NCBI RefSeq assembly: GCF_050947875.1
Contig: NC_134568.1
Location: 219,710,173 to 219,774,172, forward strand
Direction of reading: 5' to 3'
DNA: 64,000 nucleotides
From: Dermacentor variabilis
Lineage: Eukaryota > Arthropoda > Arachnida > Ixodida > Ixodidae
Below are positions 49,701 through 62,856 of this stretch, piece after piece. Position 1 is the first letter of the stretch; every line of letters starts with the position of its first letter. The notes under the pieces were generated by a model. That model was not told the DNA's origin. It ran no database searches and saw nothing but the letters and a program-made list of their open reading frames with translations. Position numbers and translations under genes: made by a program.

Positions 49701-52700
49701 AAAGCCTGGCAAGGCGCCCAACATCAATAACCTCAGACCTATCTCGCTGACGTCTTGCGTCGGCAAGGTAGCCGAGCACGCGGTCCTAAACAGGCTCTCG
49801 AAACATCTCGAAGACAGAGATGTTTACCCCGCAGCAATGATCGGCTTTAGACCCGGGCTATCCACCCAAGACGCTATGAAGCTCCTCAAGCATCAGATCA
49901 TTGACGCAGACACGAGAGACGCGAGAGTAATCCTAGGGCTAGACCTCGAAAAGGCATTCGATAATTTATCACACGACTACATACTCGACACGATCTCCAA
50001 CCTCGACCTCGGCACGAGACTCTACGCTTATACAAAATCGTTCCTGAGCGACAGAACGGCCACCCTCCGTCTAGGGGAAATCAAGTCCCAGAAATACAAA
50101 CTCGGAGGCAGGGGCACCCCGCAAGGTTCTGTCATCTCTCCGACGCTTTTTAACCTTGCGCTAGCTGGCCTAGGCAAGAAACTGGATCAAATCGAGAACG
50201 TCAAATACACGATATACGCCGATGACGTAACGCTCTGGGTCCCCGGAGGTAGCCTGGGATCAATTGAAAGCGCTCTGCAGGAAGCGATAGACGTGATCGA
50301 GGAATACCTCGCTCCCACCGGCCTGCGATGTTCGCCTGCGAAGTCGGAGCTCCTCGTCTACAAACCATCGAGGAGCGGTCCCAAACCAAAGAACGAAATC
50401 AGAGACACACACGTCATTACTCTCAGAACAAAAGACGGAGGAACCATTCCACACGTCAGCAAAATCAGAGTCATTGGGATGTTCATTGAGAGCAACGGCT
50501 CTAACGCCGCTACAGTGGAGAAGATCGTGACAAAGTCGAATAATGCATTGAACCTCATACGACGCGTAGCCAACAGACAACACGGCCTTAAGGAAGAAAA
50601 TCTTCTCAAGCTAACACACGCCTTTGCGCTATGCCACTTCACCTACGAGGCGGCCATGCACAGATGGAAGGTAGCGGAGAAGGACAAACTCAACGTACAA
50701 CTGAGGAAGCTAGTCAAACTAGCGCTGGGAATCCCCAAGAACACCGAGACAGAGCTCCTGCTGCAACTGGGGGTACACAACACACTTGAAGAAATCGCCG
50801 AAGCTCAAGAACGGGCTCAATGGACAAGACTCTCTGGAACCAAACCGGGTAGAGACATCCTAGCCAAACTAGGTCATGACACCACAGTAATCGAGAATCT
50901 ATATCAAAGCGTTCCGACGGACATACGCAACTTTTACACGGTTCGCCCACTGCCGCGGAACATGAACCCGGCGCACCATCAACCCAGAAGGCTGGCACGC
51001 GGATCGTTCATCCTGCGCGAAATACGTGATAAGAAGATCCTAGCCTGTTTCGTTGACGCGGCACAGTACCCAACCAGGAAAGCCTTCGTTGCCACCACGA
51101 TCAATAAGCAAGGTCAAGTGAGAAACGCTCTCACAGTCAAGACCCACAAGTCCGAGATAGCAGAACAGGTTGCCATTGCACTCGCGCTCACAGACCCTAC
51201 TACCACCCACGTCTACAGCGATTCACGCTCGGCCGTCAAAGCCTTTCAGAAAGGGGCAGTTGCAAGACAAGCACTACAAATAATCAATAGATCCGCAACG
51301 CTGCAGCATCACACCGTCTGCTGGTTCCCGGCACACCTCGGAGAGATCGAGGACGCCCCTCGCAATCTCAATGAGATGGCTCACAGGAGCGCGCGAGACC
51401 TAACCTTCCGCGACGCCCCCTATTCTGGTCGTGACCATCCCAGCGAGAATCGGGACCCTCCCTCCACATATAACGAGATCATAAAGCACTTTTATCTAGA
51501 CCGCAGAATATACAGCACACCTCACAATAAGCTCACCAGGCCTCAAGCCCTGACGTTCAGAATGCTTCAAACAAACACGTACCCCACGCAGAACAGACTC
51601 CACCACTACATGCCTGACCTATACAAAACATCATATTGCGAAAATTGCCATAGAACACTAGACGTATATCACTTGCTCTGGCCGTGTGGTCGGACCCACA
51701 CAAACAAGGATCAAGACTCCGCCAGGCTACAAGACGCATTACGCAGCACGGACCTGGCGGAGCAGCTCTGGGCCGTCCAGCGAGCCCACGATGCGGCCAG
51801 GGAGTTACAACTCCCGGTCCCAACGTGGGAGTAGCCCGCTCTATGGGACCTTGCGCCCCGTAGCTCGCAGGACCTTTCTATAAAGTTACTCCATCCATCC
51901 ATCACGTTCGTGCTTTCTTTCTAGGTGCTGAATCAAATTAGATGAAACTCAGACTGCAGCATGTATAGTTTCGGAGCAAAGCTTGCAGCGTGTAGCTTGT
52001 TTGTTTTCTTCGAGGGTAATTTCACAAAGTTGTTGCCTATGTGCCATGTTGGCAGACTTACTGCGTGCTTGAGCTGCTGGGCGCAGGACCCACTGTGGCA
52101 GTGCACTATGAAAGCGCTTTTTATTTGCAGTAGAAGGTTGGAAAGGAGGTTGGGGGGCGGGGGTGGCACAGAAAGCCGAGGGGGGGGGGGGTGCTTCGAA
52201 GCATTGTCTAGCATTCACAGTCTGAGCGAGCTATTGAATGAACCGTTGAGCTTCTCTAGCCGCCTCTAGCCACCGCCGTAGTTCCGAACGACGGATACAA
52301 ATGGCATAGAGCCGCGGTTACACGAAGAATAGACTGACAAACTTTGGAGAAACTCAGTCTATAAGGACAGAATTGTAGTAGGTGCGTTGCTTATAAATGT
52401 GCCGTGCTTGTAATCAGCCAAGCCATTTTGAAAATACTGCTTTATTGATACATTCAAGGCTCTGACTTACCAATGTTTGAAGGTGGGCTGGTTGGTTCTT
52501 CGGCATATTTTGACAAAAAAACTGCACGTAGACGAAAAAGCTCTCTATTTTCGCAAAAAGACGTAATTCCACTCCCATTCTATTCCGGGCAAAAGGCGCT
52601 TACTTCCAATCCCATTCCATTCATCCAAGCGTTGTCGCCATTCCATTCCTATTCCATTCCGGGGTCGCGAAAATGTGGAATGGATCCGGAGTCATTCCAA

Positions 52701-55700
52701 CTCCGGAGTGATAAAACCGCAACACTGACACACACGCAGCAGCTCAGCAGGAACGCCAGTGCGTTTGTAGTATAGCTGCGCACAACGGTCATGCCAGCAG
52801 CGGAAGGCAGTACGCTGGCCTGGCTCCACCACAGAGCCGACTGAGCGGAGCGCTGGCGGATTGCGTCCACATCGCTTCGTCGTTCTTTCTTTCTTTCTTT
52901 TTTTTTTTGTAGTCGAGCGCGCTCCACGTCTCGAGAGACCCTGTAACCGTCCGCGCACGAGCGGCGCATGCGCCGTCGATAGCGGGCGACGACGACGACG
53001 ACGGCGGCGGCGCCGAACGCGCCTCTAGCCTCCATATGATTGCTATCGTATGAACGCGTCTCCGTATGATTGCTATCGCAATAAAACCGTACTTTTCGCA
53101 TGCCTTCAATAAATCTGCTTGTGTTGGTAAATAGCTCCGTCAACAAGTTAATAAACCTTGCTACAGAACGACGTGCTCGGGCACGAACAACAGATTATAT
53201 TTTTTTTCGTGCATTCGTGCGCTTGTTCAGCAACATCTGCCTCTGGTATAGAGTTGTTTCACGGACGCGAAGAACGACAATTTTTCATCAAATGAGGTGT
53301 TCAAACATTGATTGAGTTTCCAGTGATCGCTTGTCACTAATGAACGTAAATTGTATCACCGATGAACGGGGTAACAGTAAGTCAAGACGATTGCAATAGT
53401 CAGGGCTGAATATCAATGAACAACACCAAATACCGCATGCTCGGGTACACAGATATAACAGCATTAAACAAGAAAAGTATGATGCCTCGATAACATCCAG
53501 CCTATGTGAAAATAAGAATCACCTTCATTGTGGATCTTTTTTATGCTCAACTACGAATGGTGCACGGCATTACGTCTGGCCGAATATGCCTTTCTGGCTA
53601 GCCACTACAGTTAAATATTGTGTTAAAGACACAAACGAAGGAACGACACCAAATTTGTCAGTGTTGAAGCATTGACAGCCACAGCAAGGTTTGAGCGGAT
53701 CTCTTGGTCACAGACGAAGTACAGCGTTACGCTAAGGGCCCTGTATACGCCCATATTTTCTGACATTTCTCGTCCACCGTACTAAATTGAAGTCCTGACT
53801 CGGACGAAAGCTTCATAAAGAACATACATGAGTTTCTGCAGTGCCACGCTCACAGCCTAAGAATTATCATCATGGGGGACTTTAACCTTCCAGAAATTAA
53901 CTGGAAGAAAATGCAATACTCATCACGTACTTCAGAAGCGCTAATTGATTTAATGCTCAACTTCAACCTACAACAAGTAGTTGATCAACCAACACGCTCA
54001 CATGGTACTGCAAGTAATATACTCGATCTAATACTACTCTCTGATCACTTCTTTGTAAACAAAATACTCACTAGTATTGTTGAAGGTATATCCGGCCACG
54101 ATATTCCTATATGTCACCTGCCTCTGTCGTTTAGCATACAAAAAAGATCTTTAGAAAGCACCGTTATCGACTTTGCGAAGTCGGACGACGCCAATTTTTT
54201 GACGTACATGGCACATGAATTCACGGATTTTGCGGAAATGGCTTGCAATCCTTTGGCAGACGCAAATTCCCTCTGGATTAAGTTTAAGACAGTAATACAT
54301 GACTGCATTGAACAACTTATACCGTTAAAAACAAGAAAATCGCGCAAATACAACCCATGGGCAACGCGTGAGGTAATTCATGCCAAACGAAAAGTGAAAA
54401 GGTTACGTCGGTCTTTGAAGAAGACCAAAAATCAATCACTTCAGACATCAAAATTGATTACCGCCAAGGCAGAACTTAAAGTCAGACTAAGCCATTCCAG
54501 AAAAGAACATTTTATTACTACCCTGCCTAACTTCGTAAAAAGTAATCCACACAGATTTTGGAATCACTTCCGTGCACGCAAAGTAATCACGCTGCAGAAC
54601 GACCCCACGATGAAAAAGTTTCTCAAGCTAATGCATACAACAAGTACTTCCAATCAGTATTTACTGCAGATAACGGGTTTGTCCCCCCAATAATTCCTAC
54701 AGGTTTCACCATCGACTCACTAAACATAACTGACTCAGGAATCTTTAACCTCCTACTCGGATTAGACACGCAAAAGTCTAGTGGCCCTGACGACGTCCCG
54801 AACGAATTCTTAAAGCGATACGCAGAATGGTGCAGCAGGTATCTTGGTATTATCTATCGCATATCACTTTCAACCGGACGTGTGCCAGATGACTGGAAAA
54901 AAGCAAAGATAATACAAATCCATAAATCAGGTGACACAAACTCTCCTTCCAACTACAGACCGATATCACTAACTAGTACATCGTGCAAGATACTAGAGCA
55001 TATAATTTTAAAACACCTAACAACATATTTTGAAGCGAATGGCATACTAACAGCCAATCAGCATGGATTTCGGCACGGCATGTCAACAGTAACACAATTG
55101 ACTGAAGTTATACATGACCTAGCACAGACTATTGACTACCGCGGTCAAACAAATATAATATTTCTAGATTTTAGCAAAGCATTCGACTGTGTGTGTCACA
55201 ACAAGCTAATTGCAAAATTGGAGTCAATTATTGGAAATGGAAGCATTACAGCCTGGACTAGGGATTTTTTATCACAACGTTCACAGTTCGTTTTCCATGA
55301 TGAAGCATCATCTGATACAGTTCCTGTCGCATCTGGCGTTCCCCAGGGCTCGGTCTTGGAGCCCTTACTATTTTTAATTTACATCAATGATATCGTCAAT
55401 AACATATAGCATGCAGCATAAAGCTTTTTGCAGATGATTGCATTATATATCAAGAAATAAGAAGTTATGAAGATCACCTTACTTTGAACAGATGCCTTAA
55501 CGAGATAAATGCCTGGTGTGAACAATGGCAAATGTCTATTAACATCAAGAAATCAGTGACAATGGCAGTAACAACAAAGAAGATTAAGTCAAGATTCACC
55601 TACCTTCTCAATGGTACACTCCTAACTAATGTTCAGCAACACAAGTATCTAGGGCTGACTCTAGCAACTGACTTGAAGTGGAAGAAGCACATTGCCAACA

Positions 55701-58700
55701 TCACTTCAGCAGCCACCCGTAAGCTTTTCTTCCTTAAAAGGTCCCTGAAATCTGCTCCCAGTCATATCAAACTGCTATGCTATAAAACCTTTGTGCGGCC
55801 AGTACTAGAATACGCCAACACTGTTTGGTTTCCTCACACAAAGACAAACATAGCCGAAGTGGAAAAAGTTCAAAGGAAAGCAATACGGTTTATTCACAAC
55901 AAGTACAAAACCACTGACTCGCCCACAGAACTCCTGGCTTCATCCGGAATGGACACACTGGTAAACAGAGCACAGCAAGCTCGGCTAAAATTCATACACA
56001 ACCTGTTGCACAACCGCTTTAACATAAATTCTTCAAAATACATTACTTTCTCTACGTCCCGTATTTCACGCAATAAGCATAATAAAATGTTAGTTGAGTA
56101 CCCTTGTAAAACGGACACATTTAGATACTCTTTTTTCTCTACTTCTGTTAGGGAGTGGAACCACCTCGACTCAGCAATAGCTGTATAGACTCGCCTTCAA
56201 TTTTTAGTTACATGATAGAAAAGAATAAGGAATAACTGCTAGAAATATTTTAGTCTTATGCAAATTTGTTTTTTACATTGTTTAGATCTATCTCTTATAT
56301 TATGTTAGATTGTATTAAGTTATGCACTGTTAAATTGTAAAAGGTTGTGTTGCATTTATATTTCACGAGATTGTATTGAATGACAATTTATTGTATTTAT
56401 AACATCTGCTTTATTGTTATAGCTGACTTCACTAATTATATGCATGACACGATGTCTTTCTTTTTGTTTTGCATTTTGTATTTTTCCAGACTGTACTGTG
56501 TAGCTACATGTAGCGCATCTAGTTTATTTTACTTTGTATTTACATGTTCTATGAATAATGTTGTGTCAACGCTTACATTGTAACAATATGCCCACCTGCT
56601 ATGGTCTCGATAAAGAGACTGGCAGTATTAAAAATAAAATAAAAAAATAAAAATTACGTTCGCGTGGTGAACAACAACCTAAAAAGAAACTCTTCCCTTC
56701 CCAGCTCTTTGTGCTTTCGAAGGCAGCGTCGAATGCGGCCACACTCGGGACATCAGAAACGTTCGGGAGTGGACTGTGCAGCAGGGATCTCAGCTCGGTG
56801 TCGCCGATCATACCTTGCGAAGCACATTTGGTAAGAAGAGCTGCTGGTGGAGCAGTACTATAGGCTTATATTCTTAGAAACGGGAAGCAGGTAAGACATC
56901 AAAACTCGGAAGTGCGCTGCTCATTACTATTTTTTTTAGTTAACCTGAGCTCAAGGTACCAGCTCCTATTTGTCACATGGAATAGATACTGAGAATAATA
57001 AATAGACAAAAAATATTGTCATGAGCACAACAGAATTTTCGTACAAAGTTTGTCGCTTGAGCACACGAGTGCTACGCAATTTACACTGCGGCGTAGCAAG
57101 AGCAACAACAACGGGGGAAAAAATCTAGCGCATGAAAAATCTAGCGCAGTGGTCAGGTTGCACCGATAAATAGACACAGATATCAGGTTATACATAAATA
57201 GTTGTACTAACATGCAAATTTTGCGCACATTTAACAGTTAGTGCTATTTCTTTAGCACTCAGAGAAGGAATATTGTGTCGACTCCCGCAGTAACTACATC
57301 GCAGAAAGGGACGAGAACCTCCTGGCTAATCGCGGCATTTTACCCATTCTACAGAGTAGAACCAGCAATCGTTGTACTTCAGGTAATGAGTTGGTTTCTT
57401 GTTGTTCTCACGTTTTTATATATTTAGTGCATCGCTAAAGCAATCAGTGGTTAGTAGCCATGTTAGACATAAAATATGCTGACGCGCATTTGGCGAATGT
57501 TATATGCTCACCGCGCCACAGTTAAAAAGCTCGTTATCCACCATCCCAGCGGAGTCTTTATCTGCTTCATTTTTACTTTTCTGTCTCAATAAATATTTCG
57601 TTGAAAAATGCACGTCTGAAGCTTTAGATCAATCAGAGTGTGATTGGCAAATTTAGAATCACAAAGCAGATGGAAACAACAGTTTTGTGGTGTTTGTAGT
57701 GCACAGAAGAACGATTTGAATATACTGCAGGCGCACAATGTTGTGCTTTAATGGATTTCTAATTCATATGTAAAAGTTTGAAATACTATTGGAAGGATGG
57801 TTATTGAGCACTTTACAATAAACAAAAAAGGAAGACAGCAGACATGAGAATGCAAGACGCGCATCGTTGGCACCGTTGGTGTCTGTAATACGTTCTCGTA
57901 TCCGTTATTTTTTAGGGAGCTACTGTTCAAATATGTGTGGTCAACTATTTGACTGGCTAATGTTGAGCACGGGCAAGAACACTGACCCAGGCATTCACAC
58001 GTTTTGCTTCCAAAGGCCACTTTCTATACTTGAATACAACGTCCGTCAGGCAGAGCCGTAACTCCATCGCAAGGATCCATCTTCCTGTTCGCAATGCAAC
58101 GCCGGATGCCTGTCTAACCTTCTGGTGGCGTGCCCATGGAGAACAGAGCGAGCTCAACGTCTACAGGTGAGCTACAACCACGTGTAGGTACCAGCGCAAA
58201 TAGTTTTTTTAAAGAAATCTTTGTTTGGCTCTTCCACTGGGTTTGGCGTTGGTCGTCGGTTCCTCGCCTGATATATTTATCAATATACACAGACAATTCG
58301 TGCTACTGGGTATGTGGCGGCTGCTGTCTTGCCGAGTAGGCAACCTGGGCCATTGAGTACGTGCAAGTGGATATGTGCCACTGGGTGCCCATTCTTAGTC
58401 AATCCCCTAACATGGATATGCCACTGTGACACAAAGAATATGAAGTCTTAGATCACAACTTCGGCAATAGGTGTGTGCGACTGTGTGTGTGCCCATTCTT
58501 GGCCATTCCCTAAGAACGATTGTACCGCAGTGACACAAGGCGTATGAAGGTTTAAATATATTAAAGCGCTGCTGTCTTTGCCTCTTCCCCGAGGTTTGGC
58601 GTTCCTCTCCTAACAGGTACCGGCGTCGCATCGCTTTGCAAGATCTCATTACCACGACGTGCAGCGTGTCGTGTGAAATTACAACAGCAGGGGTCTTATA

Positions 58701-61700
58701 ATAACTATTCCATTCTTATTTTATTCCAATCTTCTGACGTCAACCGCCGACGCAAGCCATGAACGACGACCCACGTTGTTTGAATGGCCCAATCAAACGC
58801 TCGCCTCGTTTAGAGGAGGTCAATTTTGCTTGCTTTGAAGGCAAATAGCATTGACTACCTTGATAGGTATTTCTTATCTAATTGGCTGACAAAAGGTGAG
58901 GAACGAGCAGAAGTGGAGAGGATTTCGGTGGGTCTGAACTAGCGGAGTGAAAGTAAATAATCAGATGAGGAGGGTGATGCCGGCTTCTGCCATTGGTCCG
59001 CTTCCCCATAGCCTATGATGGCTGGCCGAAAAGGTTAAAAGGAAGGAAGGTTAAAAATGAAGCTAAAACAAATCCTCAGTGAACAAGAGTTGGCAAATTG
59101 ATGTCGTATACGTGCGAAAAGGGTTCAACAACGTTATAATGCCTGGCGTTTTTTTTTTATTATGCACAAACAATTTAATCCTCCTCAACAGCTACGAGTA
59201 GCCCGTGCCAGAGCGATTGGCGGGCACCCATCTTTCATTTCTTTCTAAACAGGGTAGTCTCCGGTTATTACGAAAAAAAATTAAGTTCCGCATATTATTG
59301 CATCTTTAGAGCGTACATGTCACTTTGGTGGTGAATTTTGGCGGTTTTGTGACGTCGCGTGACAGACAGTCGAAGTGTGTGCAGCCCGAAAAACTTCGAC
59401 CAATAGCTGAGGGCTAATGGCGAAAAAGGCGTAGAATCGGAAACCGTTATCTTTCTTTTGTTCGGCCTAATCATGCATAATCAGTGTATGCATGTTATAT
59501 CAGATGGGGAGCTGTCGTGATTTTCGGGACACCACGTGACAGATAGATGATGTTGGGGTGGCCCGAAAAATGTTCAACCAATTGTGGAGGGCTAGTGGCA
59601 GGGATAGAGTAGAAACAGATTGAAATAGGCTTGTTATAGCGCCCCAGTTTCTCCTTCATATCAAGATGTGAAATAATAATACTAATGATAATAATAATAA
59701 TAATAATAATAATAATATAAGAAAAATTTTATTGTTACATAAACATCTTCACGACCAATCGAGTTACTCAGACAACTCTTGCACTCATTTAATTACCATG
59801 TGCACCAACGTCAGCGCGAACATTGATAAGCTTAAGCATGAGCATGTGCACCAATTTCAGAGCGAACATCGATAAACTTGTTCACAAACATTATGTACAT
59901 AGCTTCACTTCGCTTAACATAGATTCCAACAAGTGCGTCGTATCTGCATAACTTTTTTTGTCAAGGCTGCCAACAATAAATCACTGTTTCAAGCGAAATT
60001 AAAATACCATCTTTTTCTCGGCCATCATCTCTACTGAGTGTCGTTAACAAACGTCATTAGTGGCTAGCGTAACGCTTCACACAGGCCAGCGTTCCGTCCA
60101 TGCATTGTCAGGTAACTTTCTCTATAATGTGGAAGTAATAACGCCAATTAATTGCTAGATAACGCTGCAAGTGATTGCAGGACATTCTCGACATCCCAAA
60201 GGTAATAATAGCACGCATTATAGCATATGCTGCTGTAATAGTTAAATTTGTTTCTCTACGCCTTACAGGAAAGCAAACGACAGTTGTCAACAAACCAGTT
60301 GCACGATAATCCATCGAGGTGGAACTGTCACCCCGCTGTTGTTGAACTGCGTCCTCAGCAAACAATCTGTTCACCTACCTTGTAGGCTTCCTTGTTTCTT
60401 TCTATTACATTCTGTTTGCTTCCGTTTTCCCGTTTACCGTCAGCTGCCCGAACTGCTTCAAGGGATCGGTGCATATTCCCGCGAAATAGTCTTACCAGTG
60501 ATAGAAAAACCTTGGGGGCTAATAAGTGTATAAGTGCGCCGGCTCCTACGATCTTTTTCACATTGCGTTGTTACAAGCATCTCAAAACTCCTCGTTCTCC
60601 CGTCCATCCTCACTTGCTTTTTCTGTTTGTTCGCTTTGTTCTATAAATTATTATTCTGTGTCGTTAATGTTTATTCTATTTTTTTAGTGGTTCGAATTTT
60701 ATCACCAGCTCTTACCCAACTCCATACGCTAAAAGAACAGCAGCTACTTTATCCCGTACAAAATTTATTATGATGCGAATGTAACTTTACCAGGGGAACA
60801 TCGTCTAGGGAGGCAGAAAACCAAATTGCTCTGTTGATAGCTTGTCGCCGAATAGCCAAATGAATAACACGGTGCAGAAACATGAGCAGAAAGGGGCAAA
60901 GTTGCAACAGTTTAGCAAGACAGAAAATTTGACAGGAGGCCCAAGAAATTCACCGCAAGATATCTCAGCTAAAACATTAAGTACGCGAAAACTAGCACCA
61001 AAGCAAGGGAGGTGGGGGAATAAAGCAAGGCTACGACTGCCGTTTCTTCCCTCTCAGATAGTCAAAACTATATAAAGTATATTTTCCGTGTTTGTCATAA
61101 TGTCTTTCATAACTCTGCGTCCTTCTGAATTTCGCGCTGTCAACCGCTGAAAGAAAAAAAATGCAGCAGATCCAACGAGTTGGAATCGATGTACAGCGAA
61201 GTTTTGTGAGAGTGCATAAAGAGTCGGAGGAAACACGAGGTTGTGTTTATTGAATGGCTGCACGAAGTTACACGGAAAGCTTTATTCGAGCATTGTAGAG
61301 AGTCTAATACGATGCCGCGGATGCGAGCGCCATTTGGTGGTGGTGCAAGGAACTCAGCGGCACGCGCGTCACGCGTACTCTGCTGTGATTGGTTGGCCCA
61401 CTCGGCAAGAGAACAGCCAGGCCGCCGCACCCACGGTCACGAAACCTGGCGAGGTTCGCAAGGAAAACCTTCGCTTGTAAAGACCTCTGCGGTGTGAATG
61501 CTCTTGACTGCACGCAGGCTCGTTCACGCTGAAGGCCTCGACAACGCCCTCCTTTCAGTGGACACCGAAGAGAGCATTTGGTGGAACGGCCGCTCGGTAA
61601 ACGTCGCCTCCGACAGGCCTTGGCAGGCGAGTGCTTCAGGCTTCCGCTGACGTCTGACTAGGTTGTTTTTATATGCCGAATATGTTTACGCGCAGCCTTT

Positions 61701-62760
61701 CATGTAGATGGGCAGCGCTTATGACGGTTACACTGTACGGAAAGCAAAATTTATGCAGGGCTATTGCTATGCAGGGCTCTTGCTCAGCAAGCGTTCTATA
61801 GCTACCCGAGAGAATAAGATATTGAAGAAGGCCACGGCCGTATCTTGCAACACTCGCCAATATCATTAACAAAATAGACAAGTTCTTGAGCTGGAATTCT
61901 GTAAATGCGTCCTTTCAGTCCTAAGTTCTACAGTTTGTGGCCAATGCAGTCATTACTTTTGAGATGGCAGGCTGCTTGCATTTGCACAACGGCACATTTG
62001 TGAGCACAAAAGTTTATTCACATAATTGTTGTGTAAGGCAGTGGTAATGGGACTCCACCAACTTGTTCTCTCTTTTTCATAACGTTTTTCTTGCACTATT
62101 TCTGTAAGTTGCAAATTATAACTTCATCACAGCGCTGGGGACCTGTATAAAGTCAGAACGTATAAACAATTCTTGCTATTTACTCCACAAAGCTAAATAA
62201 TCATAGAAGTCAGTTATACTTCTATGAAGTCATCAAAATGTGCCTGCATACATCTAATATTGAACGTTACCCCGTTTATAATAGCATATAATACTTAACA
62301 GAAAAAAGACCTTGACCACTAACCCTTCTTAAAGTGAAGGCCTGATATAAACGAAGGATGTGAAAATCATTTCGTTTCTCCTCTGCTTGCAGGTGGTATT
62401 TGAAGTACGGATGCCTGACTTTTTCACGACAGAATCTGGCATACTTCTCGATGACATCGAGCTTGCGCAGGGGGCATGCCCAGATCAACGTAAGAATATG
62501 TTTCGTTAAACTTACGAAGTTCAAAAGCCTCGCGCTCTTATTCGTTGTTTTAGTCATACTCTGTATCATTCCAACTTTTCTCAGTGCCAACATAGATCCT
62601 CTTTAGCAAGACAAACTTCCACTTCATGTCTTTTATGACGCTTCGTAATCATAAGCCACCTGATGACCTGGATACAAAGGAAATGTATGTCCCGTATAAT
62701 TTCCTCTATATTCAGGCTTAATTTTTGTTCTGAAACTACCCGGACGTCCTCTAAAACGCG

Positions 62761-62856
<96 letters not shown>

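Larger units (their letters stand above)
46017..51901 (+). mobile_element. Full-length LINE, intact, nested in the hAT element
   Basis: 5885 bp with a roughly 375-bp 5' leader, two long overlapping ORFs, and a 3' end in CCATCCATCCA tetranucleotide repeats. It is bounded by perfect 11-bp duplications TCACGTTCGTG at 46006 and 51902. Removing it rejoins the hAT frame across ...RKHE/REYP... . ORF2 carries endonuclease, reverse transcriptase, RNase H and a terminal Cys/His motif, so it belongs with the RNase-H-bearing (I-like) LINEs; clade not fixed. Intact ORFs and identical duplications imply recent insertion. Confidence 0.92.
43141..52218 (-). pseudogene. hAT-type (ZBED-like) transposase, disrupted
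   Basis: Read on the minus strand: a BED zinc-finger end (RCKLCSETIH, then IQHLERKHE) at 51913-52000. After the LINE gap come KITSAFTAVYSSVPVHRKAA and MICTDMDSFRVVERG (46016-45830), then YKLSSRDDLREKF (45740-45700), SRSTEGFLAVEPIFVDSDF and VVTDNAS (45620-45360), LESHNATRWNSQLRMMRKL (44000-43920), and LLDPRFK (43600). The C-terminal dimerisation region has ATSADAERVISTASLI (43260-43210). Inactivating changes are stops within the finger and after VVERG, frameshifts, a TG/T-run expansion at 43608-43634, and the LINE. GT/AG sites (for example at 45821) suggest that the ancestral gene had introns. Confidence 0.85.
42452..52727 (-). mobile_element. hAT transposon (about 4.4 kb without the nested LINE)
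   Basis: The left terminus CAGTGTTGCGG at 42452 and the right terminus CCGCAACACTG ending at 52727 are perfect 11-bp inverted repeats. The flanking 8-mers ACACACAT and ACACACAC differ at one base, matching the 8-bp duplication of hAT elements. Subterminal ATTCCATTCC/GGAATG repeats occur at both ends. The minus strand carries a BED-zinc-finger/hAT-type transposase (separate entry). A LINE is inserted at 46017-51901. The element is not functional. Confidence 0.9.

Noticed and set aside
42452..56653. A host gene in the 42-57 kb interval
   Set aside because: All long frames belong to the hAT, the nested LINE or the decayed LINE. None shows host-gene features.
57916..58166. One long exon with a frameshift in the T run near 58002
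   Set aside because: Starting the exon at 58016 uses the same splice position as other MAM domains, keeps phase with exon 20 and needs no frameshift.
60452..60533. Possible MAM exon after the CT-rich tract (reads LPELLQGIGAYSREIVLPV)
   Set aside because: The frame demanded by exon 21 (phase 2) meets a stop, and no donor follows in the open frame. 61518-61626 fits fully.
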